Of a stretch of 64,000 bases of DNA, positions 7,632-17,427 are shown one piece after another. The notes beneath the pieces were generated by a model, which had not been told where the DNA came from, did not search any database, and was given only the letters and a program-made list of their open reading frames with translations. The stretch comes from Gammaproteobacteria bacterium (GTDB lineage Bacteria > Pseudomonadota > Gammaproteobacteria > UBA6002). Numbering within the stretch: position 1 is the stretch's first letter; every line of letters begins with the position of its first letter. Location: assembly GCA_013697705.1 (NCBI GenBank), contig JACCWJ010000045.1:1-64000 (forward strand), in the 5' to 3' direction. Both the position numbers and the translations under genes were made by a program.

Positions 7632-8903
7632 CTAATGCACTTCGTAAGTCTGGAATTTTTCGAAGGTTGCTTCCAGGGTTTGCAACGACCGAGTTTTTCC
7701 CGTGCGTTGAAAAAAGAGTTTTCCCGAATTCGTATTCAGCATCTTTGAAGACTTCGACAGTCGCAGAATAACCATCTTATCTTGGCTAGCTATATGACTA
7801 TTATGCAAAACTTGAAACAAAATTTTGTTATAGGGGGTACCCACTTTAGGTTCAGCGGGAGCCTTGGTGGTAGCAAAAAAACGCGAGGCGATAGTATTTT
7901 TGTCAAAATTTTTGTGCATCATCAAACGTCTAAACCGGCTTTCTACTGACTCTAATTGCTGTACCGCTTCCGTATAACCATCAATGGTAGGGTCTTTCAT
8001 AAAACTGTCTTTTTGGCTATTCAGTTCTATCTTGTATTGTTTTAGTTCCTGTATCTTCTGTTTAATAGCGTATTCTTTAAATAGGATGCTTTCCAATTCG
8101 CCACTTGCATTTTTGGCCTCTGCAATAATAATCTTCTTGCCATTTTGAAACATGGCAAATTGGTATAAAAGTTTATCTACTTCTAATTCGAGCTTTATGC
8201 GTTCATCACGAACGTATTTAAAGCAGGTCTGCAGGCTAGCTCGGCTAGTAATGTCGTCAGCATTTAGCATGGAAACCGCACTCGCCTGCAAGGAAATCTC
8301 CCCTGCGAATTTTTTAAATTCATCTTTAAATTCCAACTCTAACTCAAAAATATTTAAGGCTTTTTCGAATAAATTATTGAATAAGGAAATAGTATTTTCT
8401 AATTTATCGGTGGCTCCAGATTCTATTGCCAAATCAAACATTTCATTAGCACAATTTATTTCATCTATATAAGGGGAAAATCGCTGATCCTCTGTCAAAA
8501 AACTCGACAATAATTCTATTTCTTGGAGATTTTTTCTGAGTTTGAACTCTTTATTGATTTGAATAAGCGTAGGCAGCTCTGCCTCAGTCCCTTGGCTCAA
8601 ATGGCTATTCAAAAGCAATTCTTTCTCTTGCAGAAATCGCAATTTAATTTTCTTGTTACAGAGGGTGGTGAACAGATCTCGATTTAAGCTCTCAAGCTCT
8701 ACTGGATCATTACAATATAAATCACAACTTCTTTTTAGGGCATTAAGTGATTCAACTTTTTCTTTTAAATCAACTAAATGGCCATTGAGTTTATTGTGCT
8801 GTGTTAACAATGAGGTTATCTCCGCGTCAACTTCCATCTCAACGCGTAGAAAGACATTTTCAAGTTTTATAAGAATATTATTATAGACACTGTAAGTAGA
8901 CAT
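7632..8903 (-). CDS. Coiled-coil protein of unknown function inserted between ccmB and ccmC
   Basis: This 423-residue, very hydrophilic protein has no signal peptide or membrane helix. Most of it (about residues 20-350) shows the Leu/Lys/Glu heptad character of alpha-helical coiled coils, for example HLVDLKEKVESLNALKRS and QKIQELKQYKIELNSQKD. The last 70 residues are Ser/Lys/Thr-rich with several basic clusters. I recognise no enzymatic motif. The ATG at 8903 has GAGGG 7 nt upstream. It sits in the same direction between ccmB and ccmC, flanked by 231 bp and 154 bp of non-coding DNA, and ends at its own terminator. Cytochrome maturation needs no such protein. In a host-associated Legionellales organism an exported effector is one possibility, but nothing here proves it. 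Confidence 0.75.
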   Translation of the reverse strand: MSTYSVYNNILIKLENVFLRVEMEVDAEITSLLTQHNKLNGHLVDLKEKVESLNALKRSCDLYCNDPVELESLNRDLFTTLCNKKIKLRFLQEKELLLNSHLSQGTEAELPTLIQINKEFKLRKNLQEIELLSSFLTEDQRFSPYIDEINCANEMFDLAIESGATDKLENTISLFNNLFEKALNIFELELEFKDEFKKFAGEISLQASAVSMLNADDITSRASLQTCFKYVRDERIKLELEVDKLLYQFAMFQNGKKIIIAEAKNASGELESILFKEYAIKQKIQELKQYKIELNSQKDSFMKDPTIDGYTEAVQQLESVESRFRRLMMHKNFDKNTIASRFFATTKAPAEPKVGTPYNKILFQVLHNSHIASQDKMVILRLSKSSKMLNTNSGKLFFQRTGKTRSLQTLEATFEKFQTYEVH

Positions 8904-9134
8904 GTTGGTTCCCTCGGTATTCCCTTCAAATTAGATTTTGTGACTTGAGTATAGCGGAACAGTCTTTAGGCTCTCGTAGAGGGGATGTAATTAATCGATG
9001 AATAAAACAAAAAAAATTTCTTTATTCAAGGAGGTAAGGAAATGTTCTAAGACTTTGCTTACATTACAGCAGCAGTAATGCCTACACACCTTTCCGAGGT
9101 CGGCCCTGAGGTCAAAGTGGGGCGGTCGTTCAAA

Positions 9135-9803
9135 TTAATCTAAACTGAGTTTTAAGCCAGCAGCAATTGCCAAGGGCGTGAAGGTTAAGCTAAGGGTCAA
9201 AAATGCAGCGAGAAAACTCAGTTGACTAATAACTGGCAAATGCAATGCTGCATTATTGACTGCTCCTGCTCCGAAAATAAGGATAGGGAGATAAAGCGGT
9301 AATACCATTAAGATCAGCACTATCCCGCGATTTTTCAAACCTACTGTTAATGCGGCACCCACCCCTCCGATGAGAATCAATGTTGGCGATCCCAACAATA
9401 AACTCAAAAAAAGCACTCCAACCACATGATTATTAAGAAAAAAAAGCTTGGCAATCGGCACACTGATGAACAGTAAGGGAACGACAATGGTCACCCAGTG
9501 CGCTAAGAGTTTTGCCAACACCAGTAATGAAAAGGCACAAGGCACTAAGGCTATTTGTTCTAATGTGCCATCATCAAAATCAGTTGCAAAAATATTATCA
9601 ATGGTGAGTAGATGCGCAAATAAGAGAGCAATCCAAATGACGCCAGCCCCCATAAATCTTAATTTGTCAGGATCGGAAGTTATTGCTAAGGGAAAAAGTA
9701 TAGTTACTAGTATAAAAAAAAGTACGGGATTCAAGAATTCCATCCGGTATCGATAGGCCATGAGTAAATCACGTTTAAGAATTAGCAGAAAACAATGAAA
9801 CAA
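9135..9803 (-). CDS. ccmB: CcmB, ABC-type haem exporter membrane subunit
   Basis: This 222-residue integral membrane protein with six hydrophobic segments forms the CcmA2B2 ATPase complex that releases holo-CcmE from CcmC. The N-terminus (ILKRDLLMAYRYRMEFLNPV leading to FF..(4)..LFPL) matches the family start pattern R-D-L-x-x-A-x-R-x-x-x-E-x-x-N-P, so TTG at 9803 is the likely start. AGAGG lies 7 nt before it. It is 4 nt downstream of ccmA. It is separated from ccmC by an unrelated gene, unlike the usual ccmABC order. Confidence 0.93.
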   Translation of the reverse strand: MFHCFLLILKRDLLMAYRYRMEFLNPVLFFILVTILFPLAITSDPDKLRFMGAGVIWIALLFAHLLTIDNIFATDFDDGTLEQIALVPCAFSLLVLAKLLAHWVTIVVPLLFISVPIAKLFFLNNHVVGVLFLSLLLGSPTLILIGGVGAALTVGLKNRGIVLILMVLPLYLPILIFGAGAVNNAALHLPVISQLSFLAAFLTLSLTFTPLAIAAGLKLSLD

Positions 9804-9807
9804 TGCT

Positions 9808-10437
9808 CTACCTCTCTTTAGGCTTAAGATCTACCACAAAATACTTGCCAACATCTCGACTCAAAGGGTGATGCGAGGTAAATACAATCATTCCTCCTTT
9901 ATCTACATGTTCCGCCATAAAACATTGAGCCATATTGAATCCAGCCGTATCCAGAGCATTAAAAGGTTCATCTAATATCCATAGCTTCGAAGGGAAAAGC
10001 AATAACCGCGCTAATGCTAATCTCTGCTTTTGACCGGAGGAAAGCTCGCCCGCAAAGACATGGATTTTAGTTTTTATGCCGACACGCTCCAGAGTCTCTA
10101 AGATAAGAGAGGTGCCTAGATCACTGTGTAATGAAGGGGATAATTGCAGATTCTCAAACACTGTAAGCATCGATTTGATGGCGTTTTTATGACCTAGAAA
10201 TAGAAGGCTTTTTTTGTATTCTTCATTTGCAACAACATTTTTGTCTAGCCATGAAATATTGCCCGAATAAGGCGCTGAAAAACCGGCCAAACAACGCAAC
10301 ACTGTTGTTTTGCCTATCCCATTGGCACCACGAAGATGCAGTATCTCACCTGGGCTTAAAGAGAAATCGAGGGGTGAAAATAAAACTCTATCATTACGAG
10401 CGCATTCCACACCCTGGGCTAAAAAATATATCGACAT
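9808..10437 (-). CDS. ccmA: CcmA, ABC transporter ATPase for cytochrome c maturation
   Basis: This 209-residue cytoplasmic ATPase works with CcmB. Walker A GANGIGKTT is at residues 37-45, the Q-loop region LGHKN near 81-85, the signature LSSGQ at 132-136, Walker B LWILDEP at 152-158 and the H-loop histidine near 189. The GH-x-x-x-I-K segment after the Q-loop is typical of CcmA rather than generic exporters. It starts just downstream of galU (18 nt) and runs into ccmB, so the minus-strand operon galU-ccmA-ccmB is plausible. Confidence 0.95.
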   Translation of the reverse strand: MSIYFLAQGVECARNDRVLFSPLDFSLSPGEILHLRGANGIGKTTVLRCLAGFSAPYSGNISWLDKNVVANEEYKKSLLFLGHKNAIKSMLTVFENLQLSPSLHSDLGTSLILETLERVGIKTKIHVFAGELSSGQKQRLALARLLLFPSKLWILDEPFNALDTAGFNMAQCFMAEHVDKGGMIVFTSHHPLSRDVGKYFVVDLKPKER

Positions 10438-10455
10438 GGGAACTTACTATAAACT

Positions 10456-11346
10456 CTATAAGGTTATTTCGGCGCTTTCATTTAATAAGTCTTTTAAATA
10501 TCTTTTAAATTCGGCGCTCACTTCGGGATGTTTGAATGCATGGGCGACTGTTGCCTGCAAATAGCCTAACTTGGTACCGCAATCATAGCGTATCCCTTTA
10601 AACTGATGGGCATAAACGGTCTCTTCCTTCAATAAGCGAGAGATACCATCGGTAAGCTGTATTTCCCCTCCTGCACCCGCATCGATGGTTTCAAGAAGCT
10701 CAAATACTCGGGGGGTGAGAATGTACCGGCCCACCGCTGCTAGCGTTGAGGGTGCCTCTTCAGCGCGAGGTTTCTCTATTATATTTTTAATACAATCCGT
10801 GCCTTCCTGTAAATCGATGATGCCATATTTTTCAGTTTCGCTAGGCAACACTTGTTGGGCGGCTATGACACTACTTTGGGTTTGATCATACCTTTTTTTC
10901 ATTTCGACTAAGCAGTAGGTAGGGCTGCAATCAATTAAATCATCCGCTAATAAAACAGCAAAAGGTTCATTTCCTACTACATTTTTAGCACAGAGAACGG
11001 CATGCCCAAGTCCCAGGGGGTTGGGCTGACGAATATAAACACACACTACGCCCCGGGGTATAATTTCTCTTACAATAGAAAGCAAACGAACTTTGCCTCG
11101 TTCCTCTAATTTTGATTCTAACTCATAATTGCAGTCAAAATGGTCTTCAATAGCACGCTTACTAATGCTGGTCACAAAGATCAGCTCTGTGATCCCTGCC
11201 GCAATCGCCTCTTCAACGGCATATTGTATGAGCGGTTTATCAACAATGGGTAACATTTCTTTAGGATTTGCCTTAGTAGCTGGCAAGAATCTTGTGCCCA
11301 AACCTGCTACGGGAAATACCGCCTTTTTAACTGTTGATGTTGCCAT
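10456..11346 (-). CDS. galU: UTP-glucose-1-phosphate uridylyltransferase
   Basis: This 296-residue cytoplasmic enzyme makes UDP-glucose from UTP and glucose-1-phosphate. The nucleotidyltransferase signature [20 protein letters not shown] and the [19 protein letters not shown] segment lie in the first 45 residues. The family hallmarks LLADDLID and IIEKP follow. An ATG at 11346 has AAGGG 7 nt upstream. UDP-glucose would feed Ugd (45.4 kb) and the surface-glycan genes further along the window. It may be co-transcribed with ccmAB downstream. Confidence 0.97.
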   Translation of the reverse strand: MATSTVKKAVFPVAGLGTRFLPATKANPKEMLPIVDKPLIQYAVEEAIAAGITELIFVTSISKRAIEDHFDCNYELESKLEERGKVRLLSIVREIIPRGVVCVYIRQPNPLGLGHAVLCAKNVVGNEPFAVLLADDLIDCSPTYCLVEMKKRYDQTQSSVIAAQQVLPSETEKYGIIDLQEGTDCIKNIIEKPRAEEAPSTLAAVGRYILTPRVFELLETIDAGAGGEIQLTDGISRLLKEETVYAHQFKGIRYDCGTKLGYLQATVAHAFKHPEVSAEFKRYLKDLLNESAEITL

Positions 11347-11446
11347 CTTTTACCCTTTTGCTGACTTTATATATACGTTAATCATTCTAGCCTAATTTAC
11401 AAACCTAACAACAAGAAAAGCCAGCGAAACGGAGTAGAGGGAGGAT

Positions 11447-11791
11447 TTAAGAAGTCCCCACAATAATCTTAGGATTTTTCTCCATAATCTTAGCTACCAC
11501 TTTCCCAGTGAATCCTTTAATTTTCCCGAGCTCATGAATGTCTTTAAAAGGACCATGCAAACTGCGATACTCAATAATAGCCGCCGCCTTTTTTGGACCA
11601 ATCCCATTCAGTTTCAGCAGTTCTGGCTCTTCGGCGCTATTTAAGTTTATGCAGGCAGGCACCACCACAAACTGGTTCGTCCCTTTGGAATCAACCTTGC
11701 GTACTGAAACATTATCTTCCCACCGTATCGGAGAAGCAGATAAATCGAGACTTAAAAAAATGCTAAGCAGTAATGCCCAGATACGCTTCAT
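11447..11791 (-). CDS. ComEA-like helix-hairpin-helix protein
   Basis: This 114-residue secreted protein has a signal peptide (about residues 1-19, cut after SLDLSAS or nearby). Its C-terminal tandem helix-hairpin-helix domain covers residues about 47-110. The family opening INLNSAEEPELLKLNGIGPK is followed by AAAIIEYRSLHGPFKDIHEL. This is the ComEA fold, which binds double-stranded DNA in the periplasm during natural transformation; many gammaproteobacteria carry short forms like this. No other competence gene is nearby. The ATG at 11791 has AAGGT upstream. Confidence 0.85.
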   Translation of the reverse strand: MKRIWALLLSIFLSLDLSASPIRWEDNVSVRKVDSKGTNQFVVVPACINLNSAEEPELLKLNGIGPKKAAAIIEYRSLHGPFKDIHELGKIKGFTGKVVAKIMEKNPKIIVGTS

Positions 11792-11997
11792 AAATTACCT
11801 TATAAATATATCTTGATGCCTGGAGCTGGATACAAACTTACCTTACGTGGCTGAGGGCTACTCCGCGGGAAACAGCCTGAGACTTCCTGACAATTTAACT
11901 AAATGTGATCATTAAAGATATCCGTGAAAATACCGTTATTTTGATAACTCTATGGATGTTATTTAAATTTGCCCCAGAGGAATGCGTGCTTTGAAAG

Positions 11998-13164
11998 CTA
12001 AAAGCTAACCACGCCAGGGATGGGACGAACCGTGGACCAATGCTTACAACCAGGACAATACCAATACAAGTTAAAGGTCGAAAAGCCACAATTATTACAG
12101 CGGTAGGTAGGCTTATCTGCAAGTAATGTAGTAACGAGATCTTTCAGCAGCAACAGTTTATCTTTGGTGTCGCCCTCTGAAATCGTCAAATAAAGCTCTA
12201 TCAGTCGGTCTAATCCCCGCAGGGAAGGCGTTTTGCGTATTTGATCAGCAATAAAATTGATGGCAAAGCGATTGCCTTGTTGTTTTTTAATGTGTTCCGA
12301 GATGGCGACAACTATGGAAGTCCTGGGGTTTTTATTCAAATGTAGCCAAAGATAATTAATATATTCATCTTCTTGTTGCAGTTTTTCGTAACAAAAGCGC
12401 AAAGGAACGATGGTTTCAGAAAGGAAATCCGGGTCTTGGTCGGCAATATTTTTATAATAAGATACGCCAGTGGCATAGTCTCCCAATGTAATAGCGTATT
12501 CAGCAAGCGCTAAACTAGCCCTCACACATTTTTTGTCTATCTTGAGAGCCTTACATAAATATTGCTGAGCGGTTTCTAAATCATTATTTAATCTCTCTTG
12601 ATCAGCAAGTTCACAGTAGTAATGCGCGATAGTAGATAGCATGGATTCACTGGTTTGTTCTTGCAAAGAGCAGGCAATCTTGATCGCTTGTTGCCAATCT
12701 TTCTGTTGCTGATAAATATTCAATAGATAACGTAAACTGGAGATTACTTCTTGATTTTTATTTACTAGTTCTAAAAAAAGACGTTCGGCTTGATCTAACA
12801 CACCTGCTCTTAAATAATCTTGAGCTAATTCGTGCAATGCTTGCGTTCGCTGGGCATGCTCTAACTGGGGCCGAGTGATAAGATTTTGATGGATACGAAT
12901 AGCTTTATCTACTTCACCGCGTCTGCGAAATAAGCTACCTAAGGCCAAATGAGTATCAATAGTGTCACGATCAACCGCCAACAGTTTAATAAAGACATCT
13001 ACCGCTTTATCAGGTTGTTCGTTAATGAGGTAATTAAGGCCTAGAAAGTAGTCTCGATGAAAGGGATTTTTAGTCGGTGGGAGGGGGACTTGCTGACTTT
13101 TCCTACCCATGCACCAGCCAGAGACTGACGCCACTGGAAGTAAGAGTAGCAAAAGTTCAATCAT
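11998..13164 (-). CDS. lapB: LapB (YciM), LPS assembly regulator
   Basis: This 388-residue protein has an N-terminal membrane segment (about residues 1-17), then TPR repeats from about 45 to 310. A C-terminal rubredoxin-like metal site has cysteines C356, C359, C370 and C373 (CNNCGFSTFNLYWYCPGC). In E. coli LapB directs FtsH to degrade LpxC and so limits lipid A synthesis. The ATG overlaps the lapA stop (ATGA). The order rpsA-lapA-lapB is the conserved gammaproteobacterial one, here without ihfB. Confidence 0.95.
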   Translation of the reverse strand: MIELLLLLLPVASVSGWCMGRKSQQVPLPPTKNPFHRDYFLGLNYLINEQPDKAVDVFIKLLAVDRDTIDTHLALGSLFRRRGEVDKAIRIHQNLITRPQLEHAQRTQALHELAQDYLRAGVLDQAERLFLELVNKNQEVISSLRYLLNIYQQQKDWQQAIKIACSLQEQTSESMLSTIAHYYCELADQERLNNDLETAQQYLCKALKIDKKCVRASLALAEYAITLGDYATGVSYYKNIADQDPDFLSETIVPLRFCYEKLQQEDEYINYLWLHLNKNPRTSIVVAISEHIKKQQGNRFAINFIADQIRKTPSLRGLDRLIELYLTISEGDTKDKLLLLKDLVTTLLADKPTYRCNNCGFSTFNLYWYCPGCKHWSTVRPIPGVVSF

Positions 13165-13454
13165 TCAACCCTGTCCTTTTTTTCCGGAAGTCTATCTATA
13201 ACAATTTGCTGTTCTAGTTGTTTGACGCGTTGACGTAAATGATAATTTTTTCTTTTTTGTTTTAAAATGGGACCTATACACGCAATAAGACCAATTACTA
13301 TTCCTAATCCGACGGTTAATATCAATAATAGAGATAGTGAAAGACTTGTAGTGCCGATGTAGTAATTTAATTGAACAGGACTCGCATTTAATAGAGCAAA
13401 TGTCAGTCCAAAGATGACAAGTATTATGGCTACGATATAAGAGAGTATTCTCAT
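13161..13454 (-). CDS. lapA: LapA (DUF1049) inner-membrane protein
   Basis: This 97-residue protein has two membrane helices (about residues 2-20 and 35-62) followed by a basic coiled-coil tail (KQKRKNYHLRQRVKQLEQQ). That is the standard LapA layout, and E. coli LapA has 102 residues. I chose the ATG at 13454, with AGGTGG 10 nt upstream. A TTG at 13544 in the same frame would add 30 atypical residues and starts inside the repeat at 13534-13588. LapA partners LapB at the inner membrane in LPS control. Confidence 0.88.
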   Translation of the reverse strand: MRILSYIVAIILVIFGLTFALLNASPVQLNYYIGTTSLSLSLLLILTVGLGIVIGLIACIGPILKQKRKNYHLRQRVKQLEQQIVIDRLPEKKDRVE

Positions 13455-13533
13455 TAGGAACGTCCACCTTGTTAAAAAATGTAACTGCTCAGGTGCTTTA
13501 GTAACGGCGCTTTTTATTTTGATTTTTCGTTGA

Positions 13534-13588
13534 AATTCAGCCAAATCTGAACGTTCACGCTCAGTTCTAATTAGTGCTGAATAGTTAC
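13534..13588 (+). repeat. Dispersed 55-bp element, copy B
   Basis: It begins AATTCAGC and ends GCTGAATAGTTAC, so it has inverted ends. It shares about 80% of positions with copy C (58624-58678) and its 3' half with copy A (146-202). It directly abuts the rpsA terminator and lies upstream of lapA. Confidence 0.65.
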
Positions 13589-13625
13589 AAAAAAAAATTA
13601 AGGGGTGAATTAGATCACCCCTTAA
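13589..13625 (-). terminator. rpsA intrinsic terminator
   Basis: On the minus strand an 11-bp perfect stem (TTAAGGGGTGA with TCACCCCTTAA, 6-nt loop) is followed by nine T residues. It starts 15 nt after the rpsA stop. Confidence 0.93.
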
Positions 13626-13639
13626 TTAGACCAGTTTAA

Positions 13640-15319
13640 TTAGTCTTCTTTTTTCGCCTCTATTTGTTCCTTGAATAAATCACCAAGGGTTGCCGTAGCA
13701 GGTGATTCATTCTTAGAACGGGATTGCTTAGCAGGGGTTGCTGCCTGTTCGACTATTTCGCGCATTGTGAGATAAATCACGCGATTTTTACGGTCGATAT
13801 TTGCAATCTTGGCCTCAACTTCGTCGCCTTCTTTCAAATGCTCGCGAACGTCTTTTACACGGTCCTCAAGCAGATCAGCAGCGCGTAATTGACCTTGAAC
13901 GTTCTCTGCTAAATCAATAACAGCATGTTTCGCATCTACTTCAAGCACTTTACCTTTTACTGGAGATCCTTTGTCATGATCGTCAGAGAATTTTCCAAAA
14001 GGATCATATTCTAGCTGTTTAATGCCGAGGGAAATACGCTCTCTCTCAGGATCAATTGCTAAAATAATAGCCTCTACTTCTTGGCCTTTCTTATAACGGC
14101 GTACTGCTTCTTCACCTATTTCCTTCCAGGAAATATCAGAAAGGTGCACTAAGCCATCAATGCCACCATCAAGTCCAATAAAGATACCGAAATCAGTAAT
14201 GGATTTAATATTACCTTTAATTTTTTCATCTTTATCGTGATGCTCGGAGAACTCTGTCCAAGGATTGACTTGGCATTGCTTAATTCCCAAAGAAATTCGA
14301 CGTCTTTCTTCATCAATATCTAAAACCATTACCTCTACTTCATCGCCAATTTGAACGACTTTAGCAGGATGAATGTTTTTGTTAGTCCAATCCATTTCAG
14401 ACATGTGGACTAAGCCTTCAATCCCATTTTCTATCTCTACAAAACAACCATAATCAGCTAGATTGGTTACTTTACCAAATAGACGGGTTCCAACTGGATA
14501 ACGACGAGCAATGTTTGACCATGGATCTTCGCCTAATTGTTTCAATCCTAAAGATACACGCTTTTTATCACGATCATATTTAAGGACTTTAACTTTAATT
14601 TCTTCGCCAACATTTAACATCTCACTAGGATGCTTGACTCGTTTCCAGGACATATCGGTAATATGTAATAACCCGTCAACGCCGCCTAAATCAATGAAGG
14701 CGCCATAATCGGTTATATTCTTAACTACACCTGTTACTTCTTGACCTTCTTGTAAGTTTTCAAGCAACGCTTCGCGTTCTGAACCTGATTCTTCTTCTAC
14801 TACAGCCCGTCTGGAAACCACAATATTGCTTCGCTTTTTATCCATCTTGATAATTTTGAAGCCAAGCTCTTTACCTTCTAGGAAGGAAGGATCACGCACG
14901 GGTCTAACATCAACCAATGACCCTGGTAAAAATGCACGTATGGAATTGACTGAAACTGTAAAACCGCCTTTAACGCGTTCTGTAATAACCCCTTGAACCG
15001 TGTCTTTATCATCATAAGCTTTTTCAAGTAATCGCCATGCTTCGGCACGCTTTGCCTTCTCGCGGGATAAGCGGGTTTCACCAAAACCATCTTCAATGGT
15101 TTCAACAACCACTCTTACGTCATCCCCCAATTTAACTTGAAGTTGACCACGGTCATCATAAAATTCTTCTATTGGAATAATGGCATCTGATTTTAAACCA
15201 GCATTTACGATAATTGTATCGTTACCAACGTGGGTGATAGTAGCAGTTATAACAGAGCCAGGACGCAAATCTGTTTGTTCCAAACTCTCTTTCAGTAATT
15301 GTGCAAAATTTTCGTTCAT
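13640..15319 (-). CDS. rpsA: 30S ribosomal protein S1
   Basis: This 559-residue protein has six S1 RNA-binding domains, at about residues 20-90, 105-170, 190-260, 275-345, 360-435 and 445-515. Repeated motifs include [20 protein letters not shown] and DISWKEIGE. It recruits mRNA to the 30S subunit. A hydrophilic Lys/Glu tail follows domain six. The length matches the usual 557 in gammaproteobacteria. It is downstream of cmk, as in most of the class, and ends at a strong terminator. Confidence 0.98.
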   Translation of the reverse strand: MNENFAQLLKESLEQTDLRPGSVITATITHVGNDTIIVNAGLKSDAIIPIEEFYDDRGQLQVKLGDDVRVVVETIEDGFGETRLSREKAKRAEAWRLLEKAYDDKDTVQGVITERVKGGFTVSVNSIRAFLPGSLVDVRPVRDPSFLEGKELGFKIIKMDKKRSNIVVSRRAVVEEESGSEREALLENLQEGQEVTGVVKNITDYGAFIDLGGVDGLLHITDMSWKRVKHPSEMLNVGEEIKVKVLKYDRDKKRVSLGLKQLGEDPWSNIARRYPVGTRLFGKVTNLADYGCFVEIENGIEGLVHMSEMDWTNKNIHPAKVVQIGDEVEVMVLDIDEERRRISLGIKQCQVNPWTEFSEHHDKDEKIKGNIKSITDFGIFIGLDGGIDGLVHLSDISWKEIGEEAVRRYKKGQEVEAIILAIDPERERISLGIKQLEYDPFGKFSDDHDKGSPVKGKVLEVDAKHAVIDLAENVQGQLRAADLLEDRVKDVREHLKEGDEVEAKIANIDRKNRVIYLTMREIVEQAATPAKQSRSKNESPATATLGDLFKEQIEAKKED

Positions 15320-15400
15320 ATTAAAAATCCTAACAAGAATCCATTCAAAATGACCATGCTTCCTGCATGGGTTTTATTAAAATTCTCCTATCATCATGTA

Positions 15401-16090
15401 TTAACTAACGATAGAAGTCCCAAAAATCTGTCGAACATGCTCCATAAACTGTTCAAATGTCTGCTCAATATTTAACTGGGTAGTATCTATTGATATTGCA
15501 TCTGATGCAGGCTTAAGCGGAGAGACTACACGATGTTGATCACGAAAGTCCCGTTCGGCCAGCTCCTCCAAAATGCTCCCCAGGCTAACATTTATTCCCT
15601 TTTTTTTCAACTGCATATATCTTCTTTTAGCCCTTTCCTCGCAATCAGCAACTAAAAAAAACTTCAATTTTGCCTCAGGGAAAACGACTGTACCCATATC
15701 CCTGCCATCAGTCACCAATCCTGGAGGGGTACAAAAAAAACGTTGCCTTGTTAAAAGCGCTGCCCTTACTTCGGGAATAGCCGCTATTTTAGACGCCAAA
15801 TTACCGTATTGTTCAGTATGAATTTCATCAGTAATATCATGATCAGACCAAAAAATTTTGGTCATATCATCCGATAAAAACTTAACGGGGAGGTTTTGAG
15901 CCAAATCGGCTAAAGCAATGACATTATCTGACGATATATTAGATTGCAAAGCAGCAAATGCGGTAACCCGATATAAGGCTCCACTTTCCAGATAATGCCA
16001 TTTCATACGTTTAGCGATAAGCCTCGCAATAGTTCCTTTACCCGAAGCACTTGGCCCGTCAATTGTAATTACCGGTGGGCTACTTGACAC
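15401..16090 (-). CDS. cmk: Cytidylate kinase
   Basis: This 229-residue kinase phosphorylates CMP and dCMP with ATP. The P-loop TIDGPSASGKGTIARLIAK lies at about residues 9-27. The CMP-binding region follows (LESGALYRVTAF) and then TDGRDMGTVVFPEAKLKFFL. The start is GTG at 16090 with GTGAG upstream; there is no ATG before the P-loop. It lies 11 nt downstream of aroA and before rpsA, the conserved aroA-cmk-rpsA order. Confidence 0.97.
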   Translation of the reverse strand: MSSSPPVITIDGPSASGKGTIARLIAKRMKWHYLESGALYRVTAFAALQSNISSDNVIALADLAQNLPVKFLSDDMTKIFWSDHDITDEIHTEQYGNLASKIAAIPEVRAALLTRQRFFCTPPGLVTDGRDMGTVVFPEAKLKFFLVADCEERAKRRYMQLKKKGINVSLGSILEELAERDFRDQHRVVSPLKPASDAISIDTTQLNIEQTFEQFMEHVRQIFGTSIVS

Positions 16091-16101
16091 TGCTGTCTCA
16101 C

Positions 16102-17418
16102 TTATTGTTGGGGAAATACTTCGATTTCGATACCCGCTAACTTAGCAAGTTCAACAAAGTTTGGGAAGGAAGTTGGCACATTTTCACAATTAGTGACTAT
16201 GATCTCATTTTCCGCAACCGTTCCGGCGATGGCGAAAGACATCGCCACACGATGATCTCCATAACTATTGACTGTTCCGCCCACAATCTTTCCCCCTTCA
16301 ATAGACATACCGTCAGGATGCGTCTCAACACGAATGCCAATGTGCTGTAATCCTTCTGCCATGACCTGAATTCGATCACTTTCTTTAACGTGTAACTCTT
16401 CAGCACCTCTTAAGATGGTGACACCTTGAGCACAAGCAGCGGCAATAAAAATGACAGGGAATTCATCGATAGCCAAAGGAACTTGATCTAATGGGATATC
16501 TATACCGTGCAGGGAGGCAGATTTAACGCGGATATCAGCCACTAGTTCACCACCCACAATATCTTCATTTTCAAAGCTGATGTGTCCGCCCATCAATCTT
16601 AGAATATTTATAATGCCAATCCGGTAAGGATTAATTCCTACATTTTTTAAAAGAATGTGGGAACGCGGCACCAGCGTAGCTGCCACGATAAAAAATGCAG
16701 CTGAGGATATATCGCCGGGGACTTCAATATAGGTCGGATAGAGTCGCCCATGTCCTTTGACACGAATCTTAGGTCCGGAGATATGAATATCATAATCGAA
16801 AACTTCTAACATGCGTTCGGTATGATCTCTTGTGGAAATGGGAGAGACAATAGTGGTTTCACCCTCTACAAATAATGCAGCCAATAATAAGCAGGATTTA
16901 ACTTGGGCGCTTGCGATAGGCATGGTGTAGTAGATAGGATTAAGTTGTGCCACGCTATGAATGGCGAGAGGGCCCGTTCCATCTTCGTCGAAGTCAATCT
17001 TTGCTCCCATTTCTCTTAAGGGATTTACGACCCGCCCCATTGGCCTTCGAAGCAGAGATTCATCACCCGTTAACATCGAATCAAAATGTTGCCCCGCCAA
17101 AACTCCCGTTAAAAGGCGCATTGATGTACCAGAGTTACCGCAATCAATAGCTTCTGCAGGCGGCAATAACCCTTGCAGACCTTTGCCATGAATAATGGTT
17201 TCGGGATCAGCGCTATCTACCTTTATTCCCAGGCACTGAATCGCCCGTAGCGTGGCCAGGGTATCTTCGGCTTGCAGAAATCCTTTAATCACAGTGGACC
17301 CCTCTGCCAAAGCGCCCAACAGGGCGGCACGATGAGAAATCGATTTGTCTCCGGGGAGAAGAAGTTCTCCTGTGATAAGACTAGAACGAGAAACGTGGTA
17401 ACATAATTTAGCTTTCAT
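16102..17418 (-). CDS. aroA: EPSP synthase (3-phosphoshikimate 1-carboxyvinyltransferase)
   Basis: This 438-residue shikimate-pathway enzyme joins PEP to shikimate-3-phosphate. The N-terminal motif LPGDKSISHRAALLGALAEG and the DCGNSGTSMRLLTGVLAG segment (about residues 92-109) are the PEP- and substrate-binding signatures. The LHVKESDRI and GDHRVAMSFAIAG motifs lie near the C-terminus. Sequence features such as the GNSGTSMRL-x-x-G-x-L-A-G form suggest the class II (glyphosate-tolerant-like) subfamily; this is inference. It lies 9 nt after serC. Confidence 0.97.
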   Translation of the reverse strand: MKAKLCYHVSRSSLITGELLLPGDKSISHRAALLGALAEGSTVIKGFLQAEDTLATLRAIQCLGIKVDSADPETIIHGKGLQGLLPPAEAIDCGNSGTSMRLLTGVLAGQHFDSMLTGDESLLRRPMGRVVNPLREMGAKIDFDEDGTGPLAIHSVAQLNPIYYTMPIASAQVKSCLLLAALFVEGETTIVSPISTRDHTERMLEVFDYDIHISGPKIRVKGHGRLYPTYIEVPGDISSAAFFIVAATLVPRSHILLKNVGINPYRIGIINILRLMGGHISFENEDIVGGELVADIRVKSASLHGIDIPLDQVPLAIDEFPVIFIAAACAQGVTILRGAEELHVKESDRIQVMAEGLQHIGIRVETHPDGMSIEGGKIVGGTVNSYGDHRVAMSFAIAGTVAENEIIVTNCENVPTSFPNFVELAKLAGIEIEVFPQQ

Positions 17419-17427
17419 CTAGCATGC

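Noticed and set aside
13455-13544. Longer LapA beginning at TTG 13544
   Set aside because: The extra 30 residues are not LapA-like, the start lies in the dispersed repeat, and a good ribosome site precedes the ATG at 13454.
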